Positions 1-11,127 of a stretch of 64,000 bases of DNA are shown piece by piece. Position numbers and translations under genes: made by a program. Position 1 is the first letter of the stretch. Each line of letters starts with the position of its first letter. The notes under the pieces were generated by a model. The model saw only the letters and a program-made list of their open reading frames with translations, was not told where the DNA came from and did not search any database. Origin of the DNA: Bretschneidera sinensis (taxonomy: Eukaryota > Streptophyta > Magnoliopsida > Brassicales > Akaniaceae); the NCBI GenBank assembly GCA_023935145.1, contig CM043705.1:24468290-24532289 (forward strand). The letters are read 5' to 3'.

Positions 1-142
1 GGAGGATATTCTTCTCAGGGTAAGTGCATATGTTGATAAACCTTTAACTGGAATAGATTTAAGGAGGTTTTCCTTGATAAATACTTTCCTTAGACCTTTA
101 GAGCCCAACAAAAGGAGATTTTATTGATTTGAAGCAAATGTA

Positions 143-770
143 TTGACTATGACTCAGTATGATTGCAGATTTGTAGTCTTGTCAATGGTTGTACCTGAAA
201 TGGTAGACCTAAAGGAGAAGAAGGGTAAGAGGTTAATAGGTGAATTACATTTTGAGATTAAATCGAAACTAATTTACACGAGGCATATGAATTATGTTAC
301 GTTGGCGAATATAACACTTAAAATTGAGAAAGATATGATGGAAATTAGAGGTAGGAGGAATTGGCAAAAGAGGTCTAGATTTGAGGAACCCAGAGGTGAT
401 ATCAGTATGAATGTGCAGGGTAAGAGACCACCCAGAGGAGGCGTTCCTTGTCACAGGGAACTGAAGTACAGAGTTAGAGGCAAGCATGATTTGTTACTTC
501 TGTAGCTCAGAGTAATATCGGTGGGGCCCTTAGATTTGGGGGACAGGTTATGGAAACTGGAGTCATGGCAAAGGAAATAAGTATGCCACCAAGGGAAAGT
601 GGTAATCTGATGTATGATCGAGAGACAGAAGTTTGTTATAGATGTATTCAGATAAGATATTTATCCCAGAATTGTCAAAAAAATTGAAGTGCTTTATATG
701 TAGAGAAGGTGGACATATTAATGATGGTTGATCTTGGTGCAACCCATTCTTTTGCATCCAGTATTCATAT
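143..770 (+). pseudogene. Ty3 gag remnant with zinc knuckle and protease start
   Basis: The frame opening at 143 gives a retrotransposon gag-like stretch (VPEMVDLKEKKGKRLIGEL, then IKSKL and an 'IEKDM' helix), which matches the capsid C-terminal part of Tekay-type gag. Around 635-690 a CYRC-x4-(Y)-x4-C stretch is a CCHC knuckle whose histidine is lost. Around 725-760 the frame reads VDLGATHSFAS. This is the protease active-site motif D-[ST]-G-A with the second residue changed to Leu. Stops separate these pieces. In an intact element they would form the nucleocapsid-protease part of one polyprotein that packages and matures the particle. Confidence 0.7.
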
Positions 771-1139
771 GAAGTCTATTGAAGTATGTATTAGTTCTTT
801 GATGCATAATATTTTGTTGAAGTTCTCACTAGAGATAGAGTGATAATCATAAATGTTTACAAATGTTGTGTGATTCGTATCAGTGATAGAGAATCTGAAG
901 CTGATTTATTATCTCTGAATATAGTTGATTGTTTTAGAAAGAAGGTAGTGTTCAAGATATAGACATGAGGAGTTTAACTTTCAGGGAGAACATAAAATAC
1001 CTCGAACTATCTTATTTTACTCTGACTACTAGTAGATGATTGAAGAAAGGATGTAAGGAGTATTTGGCATACATAATGGATTCTAGACAGGAAAATAGGA
1101 AGTTAGAAGAAATCTTGGTAGTGAAAGATTTTCATGATG

Positions 1140-2600
1140 AGTTTTGTGGTTGTCCAAATTGTCTCCCAATAAAGAGATTCAGTTTCCTATAGATGCGATT
1201 TGGAGTTCAACACACATATCTATAGCACCTTATAGAATGATGCCAGCTGAATTGAGAGAGTTGGATGTACCATTTTAAGAATTTTTAGATAAACAATTTA
1301 TCGAACCTAATTTATTTGGGGAGCCCTTGTGTTGTTTGTGTAAAAGAAAGATGGAATGATGAGATTGTGTATAGACTATATATAATTGAATAAGATAACC
1401 ATTAAGAACAAATATCCTTTACCCAGGATAGATTATTTATTTGAAAAGTTGTATGGAGTAAGGGTATTTGCAAAAATAGACCTGAGATCAGGTTATCATC
1501 AATTGAGGATAGAGAAGGGAGATGTGCCGAAGACTATTTTTAGGACATGTTATGGTCATAAGCTTCTTGTGATGTCATTTGGATAGATTAATGTTCCAGA
1601 AACATTCATGGACTTGATGAATAAAATGTCTGAACCATTTCTTGATAATCTCGTGGTTGTGTTCATCGATAACATCTTGGTGTATTCTAAGACTAAGGAA
1701 GAGTATGCAAAACATTTAGAAATTGTGTTGGAGATTTTGAGGAGAGAGAGATTGTATGCTATAATTTCCTAAATATGAATTTTCGGTGAATAAAATGACC
1801 TTCTTAGAACATGTAATATTTAGAGATGGCATAACAGTTGATCCACAAACGCTAGAGGCAATGTTGAGTTGAGAGAGACCAACTAATGTAACTGAGATTA
1901 TAATCTTCTTGGGGTTAGCTGCTCATTATAAAAGATTCATTCAGAATTTTTCTATTATCACAGTATTGTTAACTCGATTAACCAGGAAAGAGGTGAGAGT
2001 TGTATGGTGTGGGAAATGTGAGAAAAGTTTCCAATTACTAAAAGAGAAATTTACTACAGCTCCAGTATTGGTGCTTCCTTATGGTGATGAAGGATTTGTA
2101 GTGTATAGTGATGCATCCCATCAATAGTTGGGATATGTGTTGATGCAACATGAGAAGTTAATGGTGTGTGCTTCTAGGCAATTGAGGAATCATAAGAGAA
2201 ATTACCCTACCCATGACTTAGAGTTGGCTGCCATAGTGTTTACTTTAAAGATTGAAGACATCATTTGTATGGAGCCCTTGTGAGATATTCACTGATCATA
2301 AGAGTTTGACATACTTACCTACCTAGAGAGAGTTGAACTTGAGACAAAGATGGAAGATGGAGTTGATTAGTGACTATGATTGTACAATTCACTATTATCT
2401 AGAAAAGGCGAAGGTGGTAGCTTATGCATTAAGTAGAAAGTGTACAAGAAGTTTAACTGCTATTGGGAGTCCTGATGTGAAATTGATGATACATTTAAGA
2501 GAGATAAGAATGAAGTTGAATAACAGTGATATAGGATCATGGTTAACGAATATGGTTGTACAGTCATCCATAGTAAAATGCTTTAGAGATGCAAGGTAAA
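1140..2600 (+). pseudogene. Ty3 reverse transcriptase and RNase H remnant
   Basis: RT begins near 1140 (DEFCGCPNCLPI-like, decayed). It is clearest at 1386-1586, with the motif Y-P-L-P-R-I-D and the catalytic-site region [14 protein letters not shown]. Near 1660 the catalytic box reads FIDN-ILVYS where the family has FIDD, so an essential aspartate is lost. The RT connection and RNase H follow at 1909-2330 ([49 protein letters not shown]-like). The tail at 2333-2470 reads LRQRWKMELISDYDCTIHY...ALSRK, which is typical of Tekay/Del elements. Several stop codons interrupt the frame. The enzyme would copy element RNA into DNA; this copy cannot. Confidence 0.85.
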
Positions 2601-2639
2601 GATGAAGAGATAAAAAAAATTAAGCATTGAGTGCTTACT

Positions 2640-3645
2640 AGAAAGCAATATGAGTTCAAAATTTGAAATGAGGGTATTTTGGGTATTGAAACATAGGATT
2701 TGTGTTCCCAATGATGCGGAGTTGAGAAAGAAGATATTGAGATAGGTACATGATGATGTACATTCGATACAATGTAAATGATAGTAGATAGACTTTTTAA
2801 GTCATTCCAATTTCTCCAAATTAAAACTAATTGGAATCCTAAAAAGTTGGCTAAACTGTATGTAGCTAAGATTATGAGGTTGTATGGAATACTTTTAAGC
2901 ATAGTGTCAAATAAAGATGCTAGAGTTACATCTTGGTTTCGGAGAGGCTTTCAAAAGGCCACGGGTATGCAATTACAATTTAATATAGCTTTTCAATCCT
3001 TAACAGATGGGTAGAAGGTAAAGAACTCCAGTATGTTGGGAAGAAGTTGGAGAGAGAAAGATATTTGGTTCATAAATTCTTGAGTTAATAATTGAAGAGA
3101 TCAAACTGGTTAGAGAAAACCTTAATGCAGCACAGAGTAGATCGAATAGCTATGCTGATAATAAAAGAAGACCTCTTGAGTTTCAAGTAGATGATTGGGT
3201 GTATTGAAAAATATCTCAATGAAAAGTTGTATTGAGATTTAAACAAGAAAGAGAAGCTGAGTCCGAGGTATGTAGGACCCTATGAGATGATTGAGAAAGT
3301 TGGGCTAGTTGTGAATAGCCTAAATTTGCCTCCAGAATTAAAACAATTATATAATGTATTTCATGTTTCACTTTTAAGAATGTGTTTACATGATGAATAT
3401 TATAATATTTCGAGCTAAGCTATAGAAATTCATAAAGATTTTGCTTATATACAAGTACCTGTGAGAATTTTAGATAAAAAGAACAAGGCTAGTGTAATAA
3501 AGTAATTCCATAAATTTAAGTTTCGTGACAGAATAAATATGTTGAAGAGATTACTTGGGATCATGAAATAAGAATGAGAAAAGAATACCCCAAACTCTTT
3601 CATGAATTAGGTAAGAAAATTTCGAGAACGAAATTTTTGTAAGGT
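2640..3645 (+). pseudogene. Ty3 integrase and chromodomain remnant
   Basis: The integrase N-terminal zinc finger and first part of the core are mostly deleted around 2770. The core resumes at 2778 (IVDRLFKSFQFL...LAKLYVAKIMRLYGILLSIVSNKDAR...FRRGFQKATG), and the usual second catalytic aspartate (IVSDRD) is replaced by Asn. From 3240 to 3390 the C-terminal 'KLSPRYVGPYEMIEKVG ... ELKQLYNVFHVSLLR' segment is clear. From about 3470 to 3620 a decayed chromodomain follows (PVRILDKKNKAS, ITWDHEIRMRKEYPKLF). Chromodomains of this group bind histone marks and steer insertion into heterochromatin. Many stops are present. Confidence 0.8.
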
Positions 3646-3774
3646 GGGTAGAATTGCAATACCCGTATTCATAAAGTAAGGGTAAAGAAGTAATTTAATA
3701 AATATAACACGAAATTAAAATAAAATATATGTGAAAGGTTTATTATTTGAATAAAACAATTCTTAAAAAAAATG

Positions 3775-3985
3775 GATGCGTTGAGGCATAGTTACAAAGA
3801 AAATGGGGAAAAAAATTTGTGGACAGCATAAAGGAAAAGGAAAAAGGAAAAAGGAAAAAAGAAAAAGAAAGTTTTTTTTTCTTTTTTTCAAAAAAAAAAA
3901 TGGAGGCGTAGTTACAAAGAAAATGGAAAAAAAAAATCGTGGACAATATAAAGGAAAAGGAAAAATGGAAAAAAAAAAAAAAAAA
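3775..3985 (+). repeat. Tandem duplication with oligopurine tracts
   Basis: A unit of about 125 bp starting near 'gatgcgttgaggcatagttac' is followed by a second, partly decayed copy starting near 'ggaggcgtagttacaaag'. Both end in long AAAAGGAAAAGG purine runs. It lies in the U3 part of the chromovirus LTR. No coding content. Confidence 0.6.
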
Positions 3986-4828
3986 CACACTGCAACAGGT
4001 GGCAACACTTGTTGCCAAAAGAGAAGTAATGCATGCAAGACATCTTGCCAATTCGTGGCAATTTTAGGGGGAAAGATGGCTGACGAGACTTTTAAAAAAA
4101 ATTGTATATATATATATATATATATAACTTTAGTTTAATTTATTAATTACTCACCAAAATCCCGTTTAATTTTCTTTCAATTTCTCTCTTTCTTTAAACA
4201 TTTGGGGACCGAAAGAATGGTTGAAAGAGCAAAATTTTGAAGGAGTTTACGGAGAAAATTTTATAAAGAGTCACGGGAAGCTCTAAGAAAAATAGAAGGT
4301 AATAACGTGAAGTTTATTTTTTAAATTTAGCATATATGAAATTTCCCATAATTCAAAGTGTAAATTTTCAAAGGGTGTGAATTATGGAAGAATTGAAGAA
4401 TAAATTAGAAATTTAATATAAATATTATGTCAGGTGTTGATGATCAGCAACCGGGGGAAATTGTTGAGAGGAGCAGTAAATGTAAGGAGGTGATTCATAG
4501 GTAGCTTTAAGTGCTACGTGGTGAGTTAGATTCACTTTAAGTAATCAAGATAAATATGAAATATCCAGTGATAATATTAGAATAAATTATTAACTTATGA
4601 TTTGGTGATAGATGAAAGTTGGTTGATAGGTGTGATAGGTGATAGACGCTTAAATATACATATTTAAGCCCCCTTATTTACACTTGTTAGATCCTTTATT
4701 ACATTAATTTGGTATCTTTTACTCCATTTGTGTGTTTTACATGTTTTTATAGGGTCTTGGAGAAAAAGAAGCAGTTTTGGCACTTTAAGGAAGAAATCTA
4801 GAAGCCCTGAAGCACTTTCTGGACAACG

Positions 4829-4945
4829 TGCGATCGAGCGCACATGCAATGCGATCGAGCGCACATACGATCGTGCGCACACTTATAGGATCGAGCGCAA
4901 GGACACATGCGATCGAGCGCAAGGACACATGCGATCGAGCGTAAA
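4829..4945 (+). repeat. GCGATCGAGCGCA palindrome-like cluster in the solo LTR U3
   Basis: Five to six copies or variants of GCGATCGAGCG(C/T)A, spaced about 15-30 bp apart, lie upstream of the TATA box. The core CGATCG/GATC is palindromic and CpG-rich, in contrast with its AT-rich surroundings. The same motif recurs in element F: 58030-58100, 59780-59905, about 62560, and 63775-63870. Confidence 0.85.
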
Positions 4946-5087
4946 TGTACAGGCGTGAATAGTAAACTGCAGAACCCTATTTTGGAAATAACCCTATTTT
5001 GGAAATAACTCTATTTTGGAAATAAAGGAGTTTTGTATTTTAGGAAAGTTTAGAAACTCATGAGTCTATTAGGACTTCTCAAGGACC

Positions 5088-5095
5088 TATAAATA
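5088..5095 (+). promoter_or_regulatory. TATA box of the solo LTR
   Basis: TATAAATA about 460 bp into the LTR, downstream of the GATCGAGCG cluster. It places the likely transcription start near 5120, so the hairpin array further right lies in the transcribed R/U5 leader. Confidence 0.65.
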
Positions 5096-5499
5096 CACTT
5101 GTAAACTCACACACAAAAAGACAACCTTAGATAGAAAACACTTTTCTCTTTTGCTTTAGCTTGGAGAAGGAGACCGTGGAGCAGAATTGACGCCTCTTCT
5201 CTCGGGTTTCTTCTTTCCTTTTTATTTTATTATGTGTAATTAAATTCTTAGTAGGGCTTGGTTGAAGCCCTAATTATGTTTACTCAATAAATTTAGTATT
5301 GGCGCCTTTGCGATATTTATGTTGTGTTGCTTAAACTTGATTAATACCTGCTTTTATTTAAATTCCTCATATGTATATGTCTGATCAATATGTGCATGTG
5401 GTATGGACTTGTTAGTTAGATCAATTTGGATGACCGAGTCCTGGGTCTAACATTAGTAACAAGGGATATCTTATCCGGATACCCGGGTTAATCAACATG

Positions 5500-5700
5500 G
5501 GAAACCGGGAGTAGATACCATGCCCTAGGTCTCATGTGGTTGTCGATTTCCATAGTACTTATGTTTTCTTAAGGAACAACTCAAGCAGATACCATGCTGA
5601 ATCCCTTAAGGAAGAAAAGAGTTAGAGTAGATACCATGCCTAACTCGTTGCTTAGGGAAATCAATAGCTTAAGGAGTAGATACCATGCCCTTAGGTTGGC
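5500..5700 (+). other. Array of four short hairpins sharing the loop AGTAGATACCATGC
   Basis: The word GTAGATACCATGC (or CAGATACCATGC) occurs at 5511, 5585, 5627 and 5676. Each copy is flanked by complementary arms that differ between copies. Examples are GAGTTAG/CTAACTC around the third copy and TTAAGG/CCTTAG (one G-U pair) around the fourth. The first and second have shorter stems (GGG/CCC, CAG/CTG). The array is preserved in both LTRs of element F, reverse-complemented at about 57320-57500 and 63090-63270. The location is the transcribed leader upstream of the PBS. Its role is unknown. Confidence 0.7.
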
Positions 5701-7346
5701 GACCAGTAGGTATACATGGCATGAATAAAGCATTGGCATACTATTATATTGTGGTAGCATAATTAGTGGTGGATATCAAGTCCCTACGCCTTTATCCTTA
5801 GTATTTTATCTTTATTATTTCTCAACACTTTTATTATTTCTATCTTTTTATATTGCGAATATAATTCTAAACTGAACTTTACCAATCCCTGTGGAGATGA
5901 TCTTGCATTCGCACACTATACTACACTGTTGACCTTGTGCACTTGCAAGTAAAACAAGTACGATTATTCACCTATTTATTTAGGTATATTTTCGCACAAC
6001 AATAGGAATAGTGGATGTGTAGAGATTTATTTTATGATAAATAATATTATTGGAATAATGAGTCGATTTAATAATAAAAGCGATAAGTGAAATTCTTGAT
6101 GAGCTACGGTTGATGATTTGATATGATGTATGAGGAGAGGAAATTTAGTGGATCTTGACAAGCTACGATTGATAATTTGATATGATTATGAGGAGAGGAA
6201 TTTAGTGAAAATTTTCAAATAATAATTTGAGAATAATCAGGATAGCTAATTTAAATATTTGAATTCATGTTTGTTTTTATATTATTGTTCACATTCATAT
6301 GCATGAAATAAAAGAACTGGGAGGGGGTCGGTCTAAATGAAAAACCGTGACAGCCGGTATATACTGGAAATAAAGAACTAGCAGGGGGCCGGTCTACGAT
6401 AAAAATATGTCGACATGTGAGAAAATGTTCCCTAATAATAATTCATGCATTGCATCTGTTTTAAATATTGATTGTATTACTGAAATGCTGAAGTATTGTT
6501 TGTTATTGTACATTTATTTATAGATGAATGAGTCTCACAGAGAGATAGTTATGGTGAGAAAGAAACATAGAAGTATAATATGATAAAAACCATCTAAATA
6601 GTAGATTTTATGCTGTGAACCTCATAACGAGGTAATTATGAGATAATTGATGGTCTTAAGATGAACAAATATATAAGAAAAAGAGATTGATAGAGAATGA
6701 GACTTATGATATATGTAGTGATAGTAGAATGTTATTATCAAGTTATATGAGATATCAATGATTAAATACTAAAAGACTATTTATAGAAATTGAATACTTC
6801 CAGTAAATTTAATTCACTGAGCTTGTGAAGTTCATCCCTCATTGTACAATGATTTTAGATAACAGGCAGGACAGATAGTTGGTGAGTTGAGATTCAGACG
6901 AAATCATTATCTATAAGCCACATACGTGTCCACATCCTCAAACTAATGAGAAAATAAAATAAAAATTTATTTGTAAATATTCATGCATTTTACGTTATAT
7001 ATAATGTTTAAGCCAAGATCAGAATGATGTATCTCCCTTGTTGAGGGTTGAGGAGTGAAGTAAAAAATTTTGTTGGCGTTATTTTCTTATTGCATATACG
7101 TGTTGTACTGAGATTTTCAAAATGTGACAACACTGTCTTGGGGGTGGCCAACCCGGGATGAATCATTACACCCTGATAATGGTTTAGGTGTACATCTACG
7201 TTCTTCAGTTCCATCAAAAGAATGCTTATTAATTCAAAAGTTGTGGTTAGGTTCTAACCATCATCGATGACACATGTAACAATGTTTTCTACTATGATGG
7301 AGGTGTCAAAGCCGTAATGAGGACATGCATATCTCCCCCTAGTACT

Positions 7347-8560
7347 CTACCTAGACAAGTTGGCATATACAGGAAAGTCATTAATAGTCCACATTAATGC
7401 CACACGCATTTGAAAACTTTGATTTTCTGAAGCATCGAAAGTCTCAATGCCAACTTCCCACGACTCTTTCAATTCATTTATTAAAGGTTGCATGTATACA
7501 TCCAGATTATTATGAAGGCCTTTTGGTCCACGAACCAGCAATGAGAGTATGAAATTAGGTTGCTTCATGCACATCCATGGAGGCAAATTGTAAGGTATCA
7601 ATACGATAGGCCAAGTGCTATGAATGATAGTCATGGTATTGAATGGATTAAATCCATCAGAAGTCAATCCTAAGCGAACTTTGTGAGATTCCAAAGAAAA
7701 ATCAGTACATCAAGAATCGAATTCTTTCCAAGCCTGAGAATCAACAGGATGCCTAAATAATCCATCCTTAGTACGAGCCTCCTCATGCCATTTCATGAAG
7801 GAAGTAGTCTTTGAAGACATGAACAATCTTTGCAGTCTTGGTTTCAAAGGAAACCAACGTAAGACCTTCGTAGCTTTCTTTTTCCTCTTTTTAAAAGTAC
7901 TCTCAGATTCACCTTCTGCATCATTTGCACTAGCTTCCCACCTAGAAGCACCAAATTTCGAACATGCTTCTTTATCTGTATTATTCTCCCAAAACAACAT
8001 GCAGTCATTGGGACAAGTATAGATCTTCTCGTACGTTAGACCCAAGCCCTTCATGAGCTTCTTGATTTCATAGTAGGATTTTGGCAAAATGTTTTCTTTC
8101 AGTAATGCACTTTTGAACAATTCTAATAACATGGAGAAAGCTTTATTGCTCAGCCCATTAAAACACTTTATATGATAAAATTGTACTACAAAATGATAAC
8201 TTTGAGTAATTCTCACAGTTTGGGTACAATCTTTCATCAACCTCTTTTACTAATTCATGAAAATTCTTCAAAGACACATTCTCTCTTAAAGGTTGTTGTC
8301 GTCCAAAGTCATCACTCACTTGTGTATTCTCTTAATCCATATTCACATCTATACCCTCTGCACATCGATGCACGGGTAATGCATCATGTATTAGGCCATG
8401 AATGTCATCATGTTCAAACCTTCCTCATTCACTAGGTCCACTAGTAGAAGTAGATGCACCCAAGGTCTCCCTGTGAAAAATCCATCGAACATAATCGAAG
8501 ACTTCTGCTCTAGGATGCCAATACATGTTGACGCATTTCACACAAAGGCACAAGATTTTT
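7347..8560 (-). pseudogene. TNP2-like CACTA transposase (Transposase_21 family), broken
   Basis: Read on the minus strand from about 8560, the frame shows the acidic leader (a DDIHGLIHDA-like stretch). The conserved block follows: YHIKCFNGLSNKAFSMLLEL, ILPKSYYEIKKLMKGLGL, CPNDCMLFW, LRWFPLKPRLQRLFMSS, WHEEARTKDGLFRHPVDS. After it come LGLTSDGFNPFN, STWPIVLIPYNLPPWMCM and ALMWTINDFPVYANLS. These motifs define plant En/Spm transposases. One in-frame TGA (about 7707-7709) splits the main block, and there are further stops upstream of 8240. The zinc-binding C-x2-C around 'SRW' is degraded. Homology fades after 'GRYACPH' near 7310, so the C-terminal half is missing. The protein would bind the subterminal repeats and cut the ends. 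Confidence 0.88.
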
Positions 8561-9599
8561 TCATACTTTAGATGATTTATCAAAATCATAATCCAAAAAT
8601 TTAACTACCCCGTCAAAGTATTCGTCGCACATTCTTGTTGGTAGATTTATCCAATTTATCAAGAGTGATTAAACTGAAATAAAAACAAGATACAAGAATT
8701 GCACTAAGTTTACCACTATTAGAAGGTAACATTTTATATATAAATCTTCTAATAAATACACGAACCAAAGACACAAGTAGCATAAAGTCAAATTTCATGA
8801 TATATAGAAATTTATACAAACTCTCAAGTAAACTTATTTATGCTATAAATAAAAACAAGGCATCATTTCTTCTTTCCATTGTGTAATTTTTCTTGTCTAG
8901 CTATGTGTGTGATATGTGATTTACTGTATTACTATGATAGGAAACTAAGAATTTTTGTTCTTCATTTTTCTTCCATGAAAAAAATGAGAGAAACAAAACC
9001 TTTTGTGAATCTCTAGATCTTTTTTCTTTTTTTTTGATTAGTTTGTGAATCTCTAGATCTTTTAGATTGTTTAAGTTTTGAAGTAAAAAAACTAAAAACA
9101 CTATTTAAGCTAGTTAAAATAAAATAAAAAATCCATTTAATTAGAGTTTGTTTCTTAGAAACACAGCTGAAAAAAGATTATTTTAAAAGTGATTAATTAA
9201 GCACACAAGCCTAATCAATTCTCAGGACATAAAAGTCAAGTAACTCCTTGATATATGTGACAAGTCTTTTTCTTTTGTTCATTAATTTAAAACTTTAACT
9301 TAATTTATGCTTATGAAATATTGAAAACAATGGCTGACTCATAATTTATTCTTGATTTAGCTACTAAAAATGCATATTGTACACATGAAATGATTATTTT
9401 CCCTGAGATTTATTACAGTGAACATCGATGGTACTTGACTGACTTGAAAAAATCATGATATTTTATTGACACCGTGTTGCCAATCAAATTGTTCTTATAT
9501 GCTTTCTTTTAAACCAAGTGAAAGACTAGAAAAAACTGCCGAACTGACGCCAACTTGACTTCATTTGCTTTCATTTTCAATTTTGTACAAATTATGGAA

Positions 9600-9649
<50 letters not shown>

Positions 9650-10839
9650 ACTGTAATAATACATATGAAATATCTTTAAATTTTAATTCGTTAAATTACT
9701 ATGACGATTCCATGCATTAACATATTTGAAACATTAGTTTCATGCTAGACACTGATTCCTAATAGTTTTCTCTCATTCCACCCAATCCAGCCATACTTCA
9801 AGTAATCATTAGAAGAGCTTGTGAATAGTGGGTTTTCTCCAGCAAAGAAGTGGATGAGTTGGAATTTTATTAAATTACTGATTGACCTCTAAAACTCAAA
9901 TAAGTGTGTATTTTGATAATTAAAAGAGACATCTAAAAGGAGAGGTTCTCATCATGTACTCATCTACTTCTATTCTTATTTTTCTTTCCACGGTATGGTA
10001 GAGGTTCTAATAAAAAATTGACCTTAACTAGGTAAATCAAGAAACAAGGTGAGAATGCAAGTACAGAGCTCTTTTAGTGAACTTCTAAGAAAAACTATAT
10101 GTTCCTTCCTTACCTCTTCTTAGATATATTTAAGTATAAATATAATAATTTGGAAGTGTATACAATTATTCTTTCCATGATGTTACAAGAACTCAGGTGC
10201 AGAAGGGCATATAGGTATTTGCTCTGCTCTAACCCACAAATCTGATTAATCAATGCAGGGGCGCAAGTCAAAGAATGCTTCCTTGTTATTCAAAGAATGC
10301 TTTCTCATACAAAATATTCTATCTAGAAGGCCAGCATGAGTCTTAAGTAATTTTAAATTTTAAGTGTAATATCTTTCTTATTAGGTTTAATCAGCCTTAT
10401 AATATCTACTTTCTATAAAAATTTAAGAAACCTAAATTCAAAAGAAAAGAAAAACCTAATATTGAATTCGGCACACACAAAAGAAAAGAAACCCTAACCT
10501 TCAAACTTTAGATTTCCCCTCACTTCCTTGAATCATCAACGGCTACACCGACCCAAGAGGATGGCCTACCTCTGGTCTTCAAACTTCAGCTTTCTCTCTG
10601 TTCCGCCTTCAGATCGACGAAACAGAGATTTTGAGAGGGAGAGAGAATAAAGGGTACGGTTGAGTGAGAGAGATATGAGAGTTGATCACTTAGAGAGTGC
10701 GAGAGAGAGAAGAATGGGTCATTGATACAGCTCTGAGGGTAGAGAGTGCGAGAGAGAGAGATAAAAGTTGACCAATTTTTTTTCTTTATTTCCAAATTCC
10801 ATTTAACAAAGATACAGATTTGGGCTGGGTGAAGCTTGG
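8561..10839. other. CACTA interior without a recognisable gene
   Basis: No conserved coding region was seen on either strand. It contains an (AT)n microsatellite of about 46 bp at 9602-9647 and a GA-rich block at 10620-10765 (repeated 'gagagag' with 'gagagtgcgagagag'). In CACTA elements this region usually holds the promoter and first exons or captured host sequence. The stretch 10440-10620 (two 'accctaacc/caaactt' phrases) could be a captured gene 5' region, but nothing proves it. Confidence 0.5.
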
Positions 10840-11127
10840 CGCCTAACTTTTAGGTCTACACTGACAGTTTGTTATAGTCTATACTTACTGATTTTGGACT
10901 CTATAGTGATGAAAAATTTTATCTGTCAGTATAGATATAGTCTATACTGATGGATAAATTGTTTCGGCAGTATATAAATAGTCTATAGTGACGGAAACTT
11001 TCATCCGTCAGTACAAATTAAGCTTTTACCAACAGATTTAAAATTCATCAGTATAGGGTGTCTATACCGACGGATTTTAAATCTGTCAGTATAGCCATCC
11101 GTCAGTAAATTACAATTTTTTGTAGTG
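10840..11127 (-). repeat. CACTA terminus with subterminal repeats
   Basis: At least eight copies of a 12-bp motif close to (T)ATACTGACGGAT, in both orientations, precede the terminal CACTACAAAAAATTG. Iterated subterminal motifs of this type are the binding sites of the TNPA-like protein in En/Spm elements. The 3 bp after the end are ATA, a candidate half of the 3-bp TSD; the partner is not in the window. Confidence 0.88.

Larger units (their letters stand above)
4631..6001 (+). mobile_element. Solo LTR of the F-family Athila-type retrotransposon, TSD ATAGG
   Basis: The 1371-bp unit begins TGTGATAGGTG and ends CACAACA, flanked on both sides by ATAGG (4626-4630 and 6002-6006). It is homologous in reverse orientation to the two LTRs of element F (57024-58288 and 62795-64000), so it is a plus-strand LTR of that family left after LTR-LTR recombination. 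It carries a TATA box at 5088, a cluster of GCGATCGAGCGC palindromes at 4829-4945, and four constant-loop hairpins at 5500-5700. There is no coding region. Confidence 0.93.
1..7015 (+). mobile_element. Decayed Ty3 chromovirus (Tekay/Del type), 5'-truncated by the window
   Basis: A plus-strand Ty3 element. Remnants of gag, zinc knuckle, protease, reverse transcriptase (RT), RNase H, integrase and chromodomain appear in order from the first base to about 3645. They are followed by a PPT and a long LTR. Every domain carries stops and frameshifts, so the copy is old. The order RT-RH-IN-chromodomain, and an integrase tail ending in a 'LSPRYVGPYEMIE' type motif, are typical of the Tekay/Del chromoviruses. 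The 5' LTR lies outside the window. The 3' LTR is interrupted by a solo LTR at 4631-6001. The right edge, about 7015, is only approximate because no clean LTR terminus or TSD was found. Confidence 0.8.
3655..7015 (+). repeat. 3' LTR of the chromovirus, split by a solo LTR
   Basis: The LTR begins with TGCAATACCCG just after a degenerate PPT (AAGGTGGGTAGAAT, 3641-3654), as Tekay-type LTRs usually begin TGTAATACCC. It includes a promoter-like AT-rich stretch near 4105, and a 'tcactgagcttgtgaagttcat' type sequence near 6815 seen in LTRs of this group. The segment 4631-6001 is a foreign solo LTR. Removing it and one copy of its TSD rejoins the LTR. I could not fix the 3' end with confidence. Confidence 0.55.
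7020..11127 (-). mobile_element. CACTA (En/Spm) DNA transposon, 5' half, minus orientation
   Basis: The right end at 11127 is the transposon terminus. Read on the minus strand it begins CACTACAAAAAATTG, followed by iterated subterminal repeats (variants of TATACTGACGGAT). A TNP2-like transposase remnant on the same strand lies at 7347-8560. The element is inserted in the RT of copia A, whose coding frame resumes at 11128. The opposite terminus was not found, so the left side is deleted or the element extends beyond the window with the chromovirus nested inside it. Confidence 0.82.

Noticed and set aside
3743..4138. Phe- or Lys-rich frames around the purine tracts
   Set aside because: By-product of A/G-rich low-complexity DNA in the chromovirus LTR.
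9602..9647. (AT)n run as a regulatory or origin element
   Set aside because: Simple microsatellite. AT runs of this size are common in plant intergenic DNA.
10440..10800. A captured host gene 5' UTR in the CACTA element
   Set aside because: There are CT-rich leader-like phrases and GA repeats, but no coding sequence or splice pattern can be followed.
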